DNA of 64,000 bases, taken from NCBI GenBank assembly GCA_049889415.1, contig JBMHDL010000006.1:310001-374000 (forward strand), read 5' to 3'. Below, piece after piece: positions 18,179 through 28,045 of this stretch; within the stretch, counting starts at the first letter, position 1, and every line of letters begins with the position of its first letter. The position numbers were made by a program, and so were the translations under genes. The stretch comes from JAYQKL01 sp049889415 (lineage in GTDB: Bacteria; Pseudomonadota; Alphaproteobacteria; RS24). Below the pieces are notes generated by a model. It worked only from the letters and a program-made list of their open reading frames with translations. It did no database searches and had not been told where the DNA came from.

Positions 18179-20464
18179 ATGAACGCCTCGGATAAAAAAC
18201 CATCTTATGTCCCCGCCGGCGGCAATCAGACCAATCTGTTTGGATCTGAAACGCCGCAGACGGGTCGGCGACCGTTCAGCGAAATTGTCCGGGTCATGGT
18301 GCCACGGGCGATATCAGACAGCAGCGGATGTTATGATTACGGCATCCCCGAAGGCATGCAGGTGGTGCCGGGCGACTTTGTGGTGATTCCGCTGGCCCGG
18401 AAAACCTTGACCGGTATTGTCTGGGCGCAGCCGCGCCCGTGGACGCAGGACGATCCGCCGCAGAGAAAATTACGGGCCATCGTGCAGGTCCATGATATGC
18501 CGCCCCTGGCGGCCTGTTTACGAGACTTTATTGACTGGATGGCACAATACACCATGTCCCCGCCGGGGCAGGTCGTACGGATGTTTGTGCCGGCAAAGGA
18601 AGCCTTTGACCACGATAAGCCCGTTCAGGGATACATGCTCGGCAATGAAAAACCGGCGCGGATGACACCGGCGCGAAATCGGGTTCTGGCAGTGCTTGCC
18701 GAGGCGGGGCCGGAAACCGTGATGGCGGCCGGTGCACTTGCGGATGCGGCAGGCGTGTCCAGCTCTGTCATTCACAATCTGGCTGCGGCGGGTGGTCTTG
18801 AAAAGCGGCCGCTACTGCAAGCGGCTGAGGGTCAACCGGACCCGGACTTCTTAAAAGTTGATTTTTCGCCGGAGCAGGCTGCAGCTGCCGCCGCATTGAC
18901 GGCTGCCGTCACAAGCAAAAAATTTTCGCCTTGCCTGCTGGACGGGGTGACGGGGTCAGGCAAGACTGAGGTCTATTTCGAGGCTATTGCCGAAGCCTTG
19001 CGCCAAAATCTGCAAAGCTTGATTATCCTGCCTGAAATCTCCCTTACGGCGCAATTCCTAAAACGCTTTGAAGCGCGTTTCGGGTGCGAACCGGCCCTTT
19101 GGCATTCTGGCCTGACCTCGGCCCAAAGGCGGCGAAGCTGGCGGGCCGTAGCGCAGGGTCAGGCGCGGGTTCTGGTCGGTGCGCGGTCGGCCCTGTTTAT
19201 GCCCTGGCAGGATCTGGGCCTGATTGTGGTGGACGAGGAACACGATGCCGGGTTCAAGCAGGAGGATGGCGTCATTTATAATGCCCGCGACATGGCTGTG
19301 GTCTGTGCCCGTTTCTCGGCCGCGACGGTGATATTGTCTTCGGCTACGCCGGCTTTGGAAACGGTCATTAATGCCGAGGAGGGACGCTATGACCGCCTGA
19401 AGCTGCCCAACCGGCACGGTCAGGGGCAATTGCCGGACATCCGGCTGGTTGACCTACGTGTCGCGCCGCCGCCGCGGGGGCAATGGCTATCCCCGGTCGT
19501 GGTTGAGGCGGTCAAGGAAACGCTCGACAAGGGGGAGCAGGCTCTGCTGTTCATGAACCGGCGTGGTTATGCGCCGCTGACCCTGTGCCGGTCCTGCGGT
19601 CATCGCTATGCCTGTCCGGATTGTGACAGCTGGCTGGTCGAGCACCGCTTCAAACGGATACTGGCCTGCCATCAATGCGGGCATGAGCGGCCTTTGCCAA
19701 TGCAATGTGATGCTTGCGAGGAAACGGATCACCTGGCCGCCTGCGGCCCCGGCGTGGAGCGCATCACCGAAGAGGTGGCCGGTCTGTTTCCGGATAAGAG
19801 GGTGACGGTGTTATCGTCCGATCTGATCAGCGGAGAGGAAGCCCTGCGTGAAGCCTTGCACAGGATTACAGCCGGGGAAACGGACATTATTGTTGGCACC
19901 CAGATCATTGCCAAAGGGCATCATTTTCCAAAACTCGGTTTTGTCGGTGTCGTTGACGCTGACCTTGGTATGGGAACTGGCGATTTGCGGGCGGGAGAAC
20001 GCACCTATCAAATGCTGTCGCAGGTGACCGGTCGCGCCGGGCGGGAACTGACGGACGGCCAGGCCATGCTGCAGTCCTATGCCCCGGATCATCCGGTTTT
20101 GCAGGCGCTGGCCGAGGGCAACCGGGACGCCTTTTTGGAACGTGAAGCGGATATGCGGCGTCTGGCGGCGATGCCGCCTTATGGCCGTCTGGCCGGCATT
20201 ATTCTGTCCGGGCCCGATATGCGGAGCTTGAATGGTTTCGCCCGCAGTCTGGCTCAAAAAGCCCCTTTGAGTGAGACAATCAGGGTGCTCGGCCCGGCGC
20301 CGGCTCCAATTGCACGAATTCGCGGCCAGCACAGGCTGAGATTTCTGGTACATGGCCGGGATCGAGGGGGGATGCAGGATTTTATCAAAGACTGGCTGGC
20401 CCAGGTTCCAAAGCGGGCTTCCATTCGATGCACGGTTGATATTGATCCCTACAGCTTTTTTTAA
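18179..20464 (+). CDS. priA: Primosomal protein N' (replication restart helicase)
   Basis: About 761 residues, the family length. After the N-terminal DNA-binding domain come Walker A DGVTGSGKTEVYFEAI, Walker B VVDEEHDAGFKQ, and a zinc-binding region of CxxC pairs (CRSCGHRYACPDC, CHQCGHERPLPMQCDAC). Helicase motifs IIVGTQIIAKGHHFP and QVTGRAGR follow. It reloads the replisome at stalled forks. The ATG at 18179 gives the usual N-terminus; in-frame ATGs at 18104 and 18131 would extend it into the divergent promoter region shared with fsa. Confidence 0.93.
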   Translation: MNASDKKPSYVPAGGNQTNLFGSETPQTGRRPFSEIVRVMVPRAISDSSGCYDYGIPEGMQVVPGDFVVIPLARKTLTGIVWAQPRPWTQDDPPQRKLRAIVQVHDMPPLAACLRDFIDWMAQYTMSPPGQVVRMFVPAKEAFDHDKPVQGYMLGNEKPARMTPARNRVLAVLAEAGPETVMAAGALADAAGVSSSVIHNLAAAGGLEKRPLLQAAEGQPDPDFLKVDFSPEQAAAAAALTAAVTSKKFSPCLLDGVTGSGKTEVYFEAIAEALRQNLQSLIILPEISLTAQFLKRFEARFGCEPALWHSGLTSAQRRRSWRAVAQGQARVLVGARSALFMPWQDLGLIVVDEEHDAGFKQEDGVIYNARDMAVVCARFSAATVILSSATPALETVINAEEGRYDRLKLPNRHGQGQLPDIRLVDLRVAPPPRGQWLSPVVVEAVKETLDKGEQALLFMNRRGYAPLTLCRSCGHRYACPDCDSWLVEHRFKRILACHQCGHERPLPMQCDACEETDHLAACGPGVERITEEVAGLFPDKRVTVLSSDLISGEEALREALHRITAGETDIIVGTQIIAKGHHFPKLGFVGVVDADLGMGTGDLRAGERTYQMLSQVTGRAGRELTDGQAMLQSYAPDHPVLQALAEGNRDAFLEREADMRRLAAMPPYGRLAGIILSGPDMRSLNGFARSLAQKAPLSETIRVLGPAPAPIARIRGQHRLRFLVHGRDRGGMQDFIKDWLAQVPKRASIRCTVDIDPYSFF

Positions 20465-20817
20465 TGCCTGCAAATTGTGGATTATTTGCCGGCTCGGGTG
20501 TGAGTCGAGACGATGGCCGCAAGCCGGCGGGACCTTTTGGTTGGCGCGGTCAGATGACCTTGATGGCCAAAGACAGGATAAGCTGTTGAGTTTGCGTTGA
20601 AAAATTTCAATAATCTCCGGCGCCGAATGGCTTTGGACATGCTTCAGGCCTCACCCTGGCCATAGTCCGGGAAACAGCGGTTTTACCTGCGCCAAAATGA
20701 CATGATTTCAAGCCATAACTCTATTGCATAGGGCGCTGTGCTGTGCTAGTTCCACATCCCAAGGATACATCACTTTGCAGCCTTTGGCTGCATGTCACCA
20801 GTTAGTAGGACGGTTTA
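20465..20817 (+). promoter_or_regulatory. priA-atpH intergenic region, probable atp operon promoter region
   Basis: No convincing reading frame is present. A possible promoter is TTGCAT followed 17 bases later by TAGTTC, roughly 20724-20752. A perfect hairpin sits near the atpH start (listed separately). The rest shows no recognisable structure. Confidence 0.4.
20776..20792 (+). promoter_or_regulatory. Inverted repeat in the probable atp leader
   Basis: TGCAGCC and GGCTGCA flank a TTT loop as a perfect 7-base stem, 25 bases before the atpH start codon. There is no T run, so it is not a terminator. It could be a leader stem-loop affecting stability or translation of the atp mRNA. Confidence 0.4.
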
Positions 20818-21384
20818 GTGTCAGCCCAGGAAAGCATCGTCGATACCATTGCTGAACGTTACGCAAACGCTCTGTTTGGCCTCGCAGAGGAGAGCAGTGC
20901 TGCCGAAAAAAAGCGTATCAGTGCCGGCGTGAAAAAACTTTCGCAGATCATCTCAGCCAATGAAAAGCTTGAACAGGCCCTGCGCAGCCCTGTCATTGAC
21001 GCCGGTTCGCAGGATAGTGCGGTTCAGGCAGTCCTGAAAAAAGCGAAAATCGACCAGACGGTCGCAAAATTTGTCGGCCTAGTCATCCAGAACCGTCGGG
21101 CATTTTCCTTGCCCGCCATTCTGACGGCCTATGCCCGGCTGGAAGCCCGCGCGCGCGGCGAGATTTCCGCCGAGGTGGTTTCCGCCAAGAAGCTGTCAGC
21201 CGCTCAAACCAAGTCGATCAAGGCGCAGATGAAAAAAGCCTATGGCAAGGATGTTACCATTTCTGCCGTTATTGACCCCTCTATCCTGGGTGGTCTTATT
21301 GTCAAAGTGGGTAGCCAGATGATTGACGGCTCCCTGCGCACCAAACTGAATTCACTAAAACAAGCCATGAATGAGGCCGGTTGA
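20818..21384 (+). CDS. atpH: ATP synthase F1 delta subunit
   Basis: A 188-residue F1 delta subunit linking F1 to the peripheral stalk. ERYANALFGLAEE near the N-terminus and IDPSILGGLIVKVGSQMIDGS near the C-terminus are family blocks. The start is GTG at 20818. First gene of the F1-only operon atpHAGDC; as in most alphaproteobacteria the F0 genes are elsewhere. Its TGA overlaps the atpA ATG. Confidence 0.95.
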   Translation: MSAQESIVDTIAERYANALFGLAEESSAAEKKRISAGVKKLSQIISANEKLEQALRSPVIDAGSQDSAVQAVLKKAKIDQTVAKFVGLVIQNRRAFSLPAILTAYARLEARARGEISAEVVSAKKLSAAQTKSIKAQMKKAYGKDVTISAVIDPSILGGLIVKVGSQMIDGSLRTKLNSLKQAMNEAG

Positions 21385-22916
21385 TGGATATTAAAGCATC
21401 AGAAATTACGTCAATTTTGAAGAAACAAATCAAGGATTTCGGCAAACAGTCCGAAGTCTCCGAGATTGGTCAGGTTCTGTCCGTCGGTGACGGCATTGCC
21501 CGCATTTTCGGTCTGGACAATGTGCAGGCCGGTGAAATGGTGGAGTTTCCCGGCGGCATTCGCGGCATGGCCCTCAACCTTGAGGAAGATAATGTCGGTG
21601 CCGTGATTTTCGGCTCTGACCGTGAAATTCGCGAAGGCGACACCGTCAAACGGACGGGTGACATTGTGTCCGTTCCGGTCGGCAAGGAATTGCTGGGTCG
21701 GGTGGTTGACCCGCTCGGTAACCCGTTGGACGGCAAAGGCCCGATCAAGGCGAAAAAGCGCATGAAGGTGGACGTCAAGGCACCGGGCATCATTCCGCGT
21801 AAATCCGTGCATGAGCCGATGCAGACTGGCTTGAAAGCCGTTGATGCCTTGATTCCGATTGGCCGTGGTCAGCGTGAATTGATTATTGGTGACCGCCAGA
21901 CCGGTAAAACTGCGATTGCAGTTGACGCCATTTTGAACCAAAAAGCCATTAATGAGGGCGATGACGAAAGTGCAAAACTGTATTGCGTCTATGTCGCCAT
22001 CGGCCAGAAACGCTCCACTGTCGCCCAAATTGTGCGGACATTGGAAGAGAATGATGCGCTGAAATATTCAATTGTTGTTGCCGCGACCGCGTCAGAAGCA
22101 GCGCCGTTGCAGTATCTGGCACCATTTACCGGCTGCACCATGGGCGAATATTTCCGCGACAATGGCATGCATGCCATGATCACTTATGATGACCTGTCCA
22201 AGCAGGCTGTGGCTTACCGCCAAATGTCCCTGCTGCTGCGCCGCCCGCCGGGCCGTGAAGCTTATCCGGGTGACGTGTTTTTCCTGCATTCACGTCTTTT
22301 GGAGCGTGCAGCTAAGCTCAATGATGATGAGGGCGCTGGTTCAATGACGGCTCTGCCGGTTATTGAAACGCAGGCCAATGACGTGTCCGCCTACATTCCG
22401 ACCAATGTGATTTCCATCACTGACGGCCAGATCTTCCTGGAAACGGATCTGTTTTATCAGGGCATCCGCCCGGCCGTGAATGTCGGCCTGTCCGTGTCAC
22501 GTGTCGGCTCCGCCGCCCAGGTCAAGGCCATGAAGCAGGTTGCGGGCAAGATTAAGGGTGAACTGGCCCAATATCGTGAAATGGCCGCTTTTGCCCAGTT
22601 CGGCTCGGACCTTGATGCCGCCACCCAGCAATTGCTGAACCGTGGTGAGCGTTTGACCGAACTGCTTAAACAAAACCAATTCTCGCCTTTGCAGGTGGAA
22701 GAACAGGTTGTCGTCATTTATGCCGGCGTGAACGGCTATCTCGACAAGCTGCCGACCGCCAAAATCGGCGCCTATGAGGAAGGCCTGCTGGCTCTTATGC
22801 ACGGCAAGGAAAAGAAACTCCTTGCCACCATTCGTGACGAAAAAGCTTTGTCCGACAAGACAGAAGCCAAGCTGAAAAGCGTTGTGGAAGCCTATACGGA
22901 GAACTTCGCCGCATAA
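21384..22916 (+). CDS. atpA: ATP synthase F1 alpha subunit
   Basis: A 510-residue non-catalytic nucleotide-binding subunit. Walker A is GDRQTGKTAIAVD (about residues 169-181), and the family signature PAVNVGLSVSRVGS is at about 363-376. The ATG at 21384 overlaps the atpH stop; the TTG at 21381 is less likely. It forms the alpha3-beta3 head with AtpD. Confidence 0.97.
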   Translation: MDIKASEITSILKKQIKDFGKQSEVSEIGQVLSVGDGIARIFGLDNVQAGEMVEFPGGIRGMALNLEEDNVGAVIFGSDREIREGDTVKRTGDIVSVPVGKELLGRVVDPLGNPLDGKGPIKAKKRMKVDVKAPGIIPRKSVHEPMQTGLKAVDALIPIGRGQRELIIGDRQTGKTAIAVDAILNQKAINEGDDESAKLYCVYVAIGQKRSTVAQIVRTLEENDALKYSIVVAATASEAAPLQYLAPFTGCTMGEYFRDNGMHAMITYDDLSKQAVAYRQMSLLLRRPPGREAYPGDVFFLHSRLLERAAKLNDDEGAGSMTALPVIETQANDVSAYIPTNVISITDGQIFLETDLFYQGIRPAVNVGLSVSRVGSAAQVKAMKQVAGKIKGELAQYREMAAFAQFGSDLDAATQQLLNRGERLTELLKQNQFSPLQVEEQVVVIYAGVNGYLDKLPTAKIGAYEEGLLALMHGKEKKLLATIRDEKALSDKTEAKLKSVVEAYTENFAA

Positions 22917-22942
22917 TCCGGCAAGACGGAGCCAATCAAACA

Positions 22943-23821
22943 ATGTCTTCACTTAAAGAACTTCGCAACCGCATTGCCAGCGTGCAGGCCACGCAGAAAA
23001 TCACGCGGGCCATGCAGATGGTGGCGGCTTCCAAACTGCGCCGTGCGCAGGAGGCTGCTGAGGCGGCGCGTCCTTACGCCCAACGCATGAGCGCGGTTCT
23101 GGCAAATGTAGCTGCCGGTGTTGCCGGTCAGCCGGGTGCCTCTCCTTTACTGGCGGGCACCGGCAGTGACAAAACCCATTTGCTGGTTGTCGCAACCGCC
23201 GAACGCGGTCTGTGCGGCGGCTTCAACAGCTCCATTGCGCGTTTAGCGCGGGAAAAGGCCAATGCGCTGAAAGCTGAGGGCAAAACCGTCAAGATATTAT
23301 GCGTCGGGCGCAAGGGAGCTGACGCTCTGCGACGTGACCTCGAGGCGCATATGTTGGAGTCCATCACCTTTCAGGGGTTGAAGTCTGTTGGCTTTGACCA
23401 GGCGCAGCAGGTCGCAGATCAGATCCTTGCCATGTTCGACAATGGCGAGTTCGATGTCTGCACTTTGTTCTATTCAGAGTTCGTGAATGTGATTTCGCAA
23501 AAACCGGATGCCTTGCAGATTATTCCGGCGACCCTGGATGAGGCTGAAGCGCCTGAATTGGGCGGTGCGGCTTATGATTATGAGCCGGAGGAAAGTGAAA
23601 TCCTGGAAGCCTTGTTGCCACGCAATATTACCATTCAGATTCTGCGGGCTCTGCTCGAGAACGCAGCCAGTGAACAGGGTGCCCGCATGAGCGCGATGGA
23701 TAATGCCACGCGCAATGCCGGTGACATGATTGACAGCCTGAGCATCACCTATAACAGATCGCGTCAGGCGCAGATTACCAAGGAATTGATTGAAATTATT
23801 TCAGGTGCAGAAGCCCTGTAG
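22943..23821 (+). CDS. atpG: ATP synthase F1 gamma subunit
   Basis: A 292-residue central-stalk subunit. The N-terminal helix MSSLKELRNRIASVQATQKI and the C-terminal helix with YNRSRQAQITKELIEI form the rotor coiled coil. TAERGLCGGFNSS is the conserved internal block. It sits 26 bases after atpA and couples proton flow in F0 to catalysis in F1. Confidence 0.96.
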   Translation: MSSLKELRNRIASVQATQKITRAMQMVAASKLRRAQEAAEAARPYAQRMSAVLANVAAGVAGQPGASPLLAGTGSDKTHLLVVATAERGLCGGFNSSIARLAREKANALKAEGKTVKILCVGRKGADALRRDLEAHMLESITFQGLKSVGFDQAQQVADQILAMFDNGEFDVCTLFYSEFVNVISQKPDALQIIPATLDEAEAPELGGAAYDYEPEESEILEALLPRNITIQILRALLENAASEQGARMSAMDNATRNAGDMIDSLSITYNRSRQAQITKELIEIISGAEAL

Positions 23822-23858
23822 GGTCTGTACAGAATGAACCAGCCAGAGGAACGGAAAA

Positions 23859-25286
23859 ATGGCAAAAGCGAAAACAGTCGGTAAAATCACCCAGGTCATC
23901 GGGGCTGTTGTTGACGTGCAGTTTGAAGACAAGCTGCCGGAAATCCTCAACGCTCTCGAAACCAAGAATGACGGCAACCGTTTGGTACTTGAGGTGGCTC
24001 AGCATTTGGGTGAGCGCACAGTCAGAACGATTGCAATGGACTCCACTGAGGGACTCGTCCGTGGTCAGGAAGTCACCGACACCGGAAACCCGATTAAGGT
24101 GCCGGTCGGTGAGGCAACCTTGGGCCGCATCATGAATGTCATCGGTGAGCCGGTGGATGATGCCGGCAAAATTTCCTCCCGCACATCCCGCGCCATTCAC
24201 CAGGAAGCTCCGGAATTCGTTGAGCAGTCCACAGAAGCTGAAATGCTGGTTACCGGCATTAAGGTTGTTGACCTGCTGGCGCCATATGCCAAGGGCGGTA
24301 AAATCGGTCTGTTCGGCGGTGCCGGCGTGGGCAAAACAGTTCTGATTATGGAATTGATCAATAACGTGGCCAAGGCACATGGCGGATATTCCGTTTTCGC
24401 CGGTGTTGGTGAGCGGACCCGTGAAGGTAATGACTTGTATTGGGAAATGATCGAGTCCGGCGTGAACTCTGAAAAGGGCGGCGACGGCTCCAAATGTACA
24501 CTGGTTTACGGTCAGATGAATGAGCCGCCCGGCGCGCGTGCCCGTGTCGCCCTGACCGGCCTGACCGTTGCCGAGCATTTCCGCGATGAAGGCCAGGATG
24601 TTCTGTTCTTCGTCGACAACATTTTCCGCTTTACCCAGGCCGGTTCCGAAGTGTCCGCCCTGTTGGGCCGTATCCCGTCCGCCGTGGGTTATCAGCCGAC
24701 ACTGGCAACCGATATGGGTGCCATGCAGGAACGCATCACCACCACAACCAAAGGGTCGATTACCTCCGTGCAGGCTATTTATGTGCCGGCCGACGACCTG
24801 ACCGACCCGGCTCCGGCGACCTCTTTCGCCCATTTGGATGCGACGACTGTGTTGTCTCGTTCGATTGCGGAAAAAGGGATTTACCCTGCTGTGGACCCGC
24901 TTGATTCAACTTCACGGATTATGGAGCCGCGCATTGTCGGGGACGAGCATTATGACGTGGCCCGTCAGGTGCAGGAAATTCTGCAACGCTACAAGTCGCT
25001 TCAGGACATCATTGCCATTCTTGGCATGGATGAGCTTTCCGAAGAAGATAAGCTGGTCGTGTCCCGTGCCCGTAAAATCGAGCGTTTCCTCTCCCAGCCG
25101 TTCCATGTGGCTGAGGTGTTCACCGGATCACCCGGTGTGCTTGTGGATTTGGCTGACACCATTAAAGGCTTTAAAGGCCTGTGCGCCGGTGATTATGACC
25201 ATTTGCCGGAAGGTGCCTTCTATATGGTCGGTACCATTGACGAGGCTATCGCTAAAGCTGAAAAAATGGCTGCCGAGGCTGCCTGA
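23859..25286 (+). CDS. atpD: ATP synthase F1 beta subunit
   Basis: A 475-residue catalytic subunit. Walker A is GGAGVGKTVLIMEL (about residues 152-165), GERTREGNDLYWEM carries the catalytic glutamate, DNIFRFTQAGSEVSALLGR is Walker B, and the DELSEED-type stretch GMDELSEEDK is near the C-terminus. AGAGGAACGG precedes the ATG. It makes ATP at three sites in the F1 head. Confidence 0.97.
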   Translation: MAKAKTVGKITQVIGAVVDVQFEDKLPEILNALETKNDGNRLVLEVAQHLGERTVRTIAMDSTEGLVRGQEVTDTGNPIKVPVGEATLGRIMNVIGEPVDDAGKISSRTSRAIHQEAPEFVEQSTEAEMLVTGIKVVDLLAPYAKGGKIGLFGGAGVGKTVLIMELINNVAKAHGGYSVFAGVGERTREGNDLYWEMIESGVNSEKGGDGSKCTLVYGQMNEPPGARARVALTGLTVAEHFRDEGQDVLFFVDNIFRFTQAGSEVSALLGRIPSAVGYQPTLATDMGAMQERITTTTKGSITSVQAIYVPADDLTDPAPATSFAHLDATTVLSRSIAEKGIYPAVDPLDSTSRIMEPRIVGDEHYDVARQVQEILQRYKSLQDIIAILGMDELSEEDKLVVSRARKIERFLSQPFHVAEVFTGSPGVLVDLADTIKGFKGLCAGDYDHLPEGAFYMVGTIDEAIAKAEKMAAEAA

Positions 25287-25313
25287 GTGCATGGAGCTGA
25301 GATAGGATAGTTC

Positions 25314-25676
25314 ATGGCCGACAAGCTCAAATTTGATCTGGTTTCCCCTGAGAAGCTACTGCTGTCAGGTGAGGTGGATATGGTCAGCGTCCCCGGCACT
25401 GAAGGTGATTTCGGGGTGCTGGTCAACCACAGCCCGATGATGTCTGTTCTGCGTCCGGGCGTTGTGACCGTTGAAGATGGCGGAAAGCCGGTGCGGTTCT
25501 TCGTTCAGGGCGGCTTTGCGGATGTGACCCCGGAAGGCCTGACCCTGCTGGCGGAAAAGGCGCTGGCGGTTGAAGATATGAGCAAATCCGACATTGACGC
25601 AGAAATCAAGCAGGCACGCGACACTGGAAATACGGCTGTTGCGGATGCTTTGGAAGGGTTGCGCGCTGCGCTTTGA
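25314..25676 (+). CDS. atpC: ATP synthase F1 epsilon subunit
   Basis: A 120-residue subunit, slightly short for the family because the C-terminal helical hairpin is reduced. The N-terminal beta-sandwich is intact: VSPEKLLLSGEVDMVSVPG and GDFGVLVNHSPMM. Last gene of the operon. Its stop lies only 9 bases from the convergent purU stop, and no terminator hairpin fits between them. Confidence 0.93.
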   Translation: MADKLKFDLVSPEKLLLSGEVDMVSVPGTEGDFGVLVNHSPMMSVLRPGVVTVEDGGKPVRFFVQGGFADVTPEGLTLLAEKALAVEDMSKSDIDAEIKQARDTGNTAVADALEGLRAAL

Positions 25677-25685
25677 ACCCTTGTT

Positions 25686-26529
<844 letters not shown>

Positions 26530-26537
<8 letters not shown>

Positions 26538-27534
26538 CGAAATCCACATGCTTGAAACTAGAGGAAATCATGTTTAACAGGTGTTGCAGCGCCGTCAAGC
26601 CGTTCGATGGCGTGTCAGTAACCGTGCCGGAGCAGATATCGTCCAATGGCGTATCATATTGAGGGTCAAAAAAGAAAACCATGCTGTTGCGCTGTTTGCC
26701 GGATACATTCCTAACTCTGTGGGTGGTCGAGCGGTAAAGGCCGCCGGTCCATAGGGACAGCATGTCGCCGATATTGACCACCAGACTGTCCGGTCGCGGC
26801 GGAACGGCCATCCAGCCCGCTTCAGGATGCAGAATTTCAAGACCGCCGGTGTCATCCTGCGCCAACAGCGAGAGACAGCCGAAATCGGTATGTGCACCGG
26901 CGCTGATCCGGTCCCTGGACGCTGGAAGCGGCGGATAACGGATCGGGCTGAGGGTTGCCATCGGGGTCTCCAGATAACGGTCAAAATAAGTCTCCGGCAG
27001 ATTAAGACCTGTCGCGAAGGCCCGCATCAGCTCGGCTGACAGGTCACTGAGGTGGTGATAAGCGGTTTTCATACTGGTGTTGAAGTCACGCGCCGGGCAG
27101 TTCTGATCCCGGTTCTCCGCAAGCCATAAATTAGGGCCATGCAGGGGTAGGTTTTTGAGGACAAAGGGATGTGTAAGGGGAAGGTCTTGGCCGATTTTCA
27201 GACCTTCCTTATAGTCCCCTTCAGGATGCGCTTCCGCATCAAGGCGTTCTCCGCCAATGGCATACCACCCCCTGTGGCAGGAGCTTTTTTCAATCGCAAT
27301 TGCGCTTTTCTCGGCTTCCGGCAGATCGAAGAACCAGTCGGCGGCTTTCATGGCCTCAGCAATATAGGTGTTCAGCCCGTGTCCCTCGAGATAAAAGAAA
27401 CCGTGCTTAATAACCGCCATGTGGATTTGCCCCGCAAATTTACGGCGGTTCTCCGGCAGGCCCGTCATGAACAGGCTGAAATCCAATACCGGCAAAAGGG
27501 GTAAGGCATTATGGCTTTGTACATCTGCACTCAT
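26530..27534 (-). CDS. Isopenicillin-N-synthase-like 2-oxoglutarate/Fe(II) oxygenase
   Basis: A 334-residue protein of the isopenicillin N synthase-like dioxygenase superfamily. The N-terminal DIOX_N-type region includes VIKHGFFYLEGHGL. The C-terminal jelly roll has the iron ligands in HTDFGCLSLLAQDD (HxD) and TTHRVRN (distal His), with the 2-oxoglutarate arginine in RNSMVFFFDP. The start at 27534 is 8 bases after rppH; the ATG-like codon at 27552 would overlap rppH. The substrate is unknown. Overlap with purU hints at one-carbon metabolism, but that is inference. Confidence 0.85.
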
Positions 27535-27542
27535 AGGACCAG

Positions 27543-28025
27543 TCAAGCACAAAAGCTTCCGAGGGCGGCAACAATCTGCTCATAAACGTGTTTTTTGAAC
27601 GGTACGACAATATCAGGGCAATCAGACAGCTTGCGCCATTGCCAGGTTTCAAATTCCTGTTGCTGGTGGGCCTTCAGGTCAATGTCGCTGTCATCACCGA
27701 GATAGCGCATGGCGAACCATTTCTGTCTCTGGCCCTTGAATTTGCCTTTCAGGGCAACACCAATCGCCTCCGGAGGCAGGTCATAGCTTAACCAATAAGG
27801 AAGCTCGTAAATCAGTTCCACATTGGTAACGCCGGTTTCCTCCTCCAGCTCACGAAAGGCAGCCTGCACAGGTGTTTCTCCGTCATCAATACCGCCTTGG
27901 GGTAGCTGCCAGAGCCTTGCGCCGTCTGGCAAATTACCCTGGACTCGCTTGCCGGTCCAAACCAGACCGTTCTGATTGATCAAAACTATCCCGGCACAGG
28001 CGCGATAAACCAGATTATCCGTCAT
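27543..28025 (-). CDS. rppH: RNA pyrophosphohydrolase (Nudix)
   Basis: A 160-residue Nudix hydrolase. The Nudix box runs from GGIDDGETPVQAAF to RELEEETGV (about residues 40-62) and is complete. The N-terminus YRACAGIVLINQNGLVWTGKR and the RLWQLPQGG block are typical of RppH. It removes pyrophosphate from 5' ends of mRNA or dinucleoside polyphosphates. Next to ctpA, an arrangement common in alphaproteobacteria. Confidence 0.92.
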   Translation of the reverse strand: MTDNLVYRACAGIVLINQNGLVWTGKRVQGNLPDGARLWQLPQGGIDDGETPVQAAFRELEEETGVTNVELIYELPYWLSYDLPPEAIGVALKGKFKGQRQKWFAMRYLGDDSDIDLKAHQQQEFETWQWRKLSDCPDIVVPFKKHVYEQIVAALGSFCA

Positions 28026-28045
28026 GGGTCAGCCTCCTCAGCCGG

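Noticed and set aside
23796..24833. Long minus-strand open frame (345 codons) opposite atpD
   Set aside because: Antisense shadow of a highly conserved gene; no recognisable domain.
25314..25676. atpC as a truncated pseudogene
   Set aside because: The beta-sandwich domain is intact, and short epsilon subunits are normal in many alphaproteobacteria.
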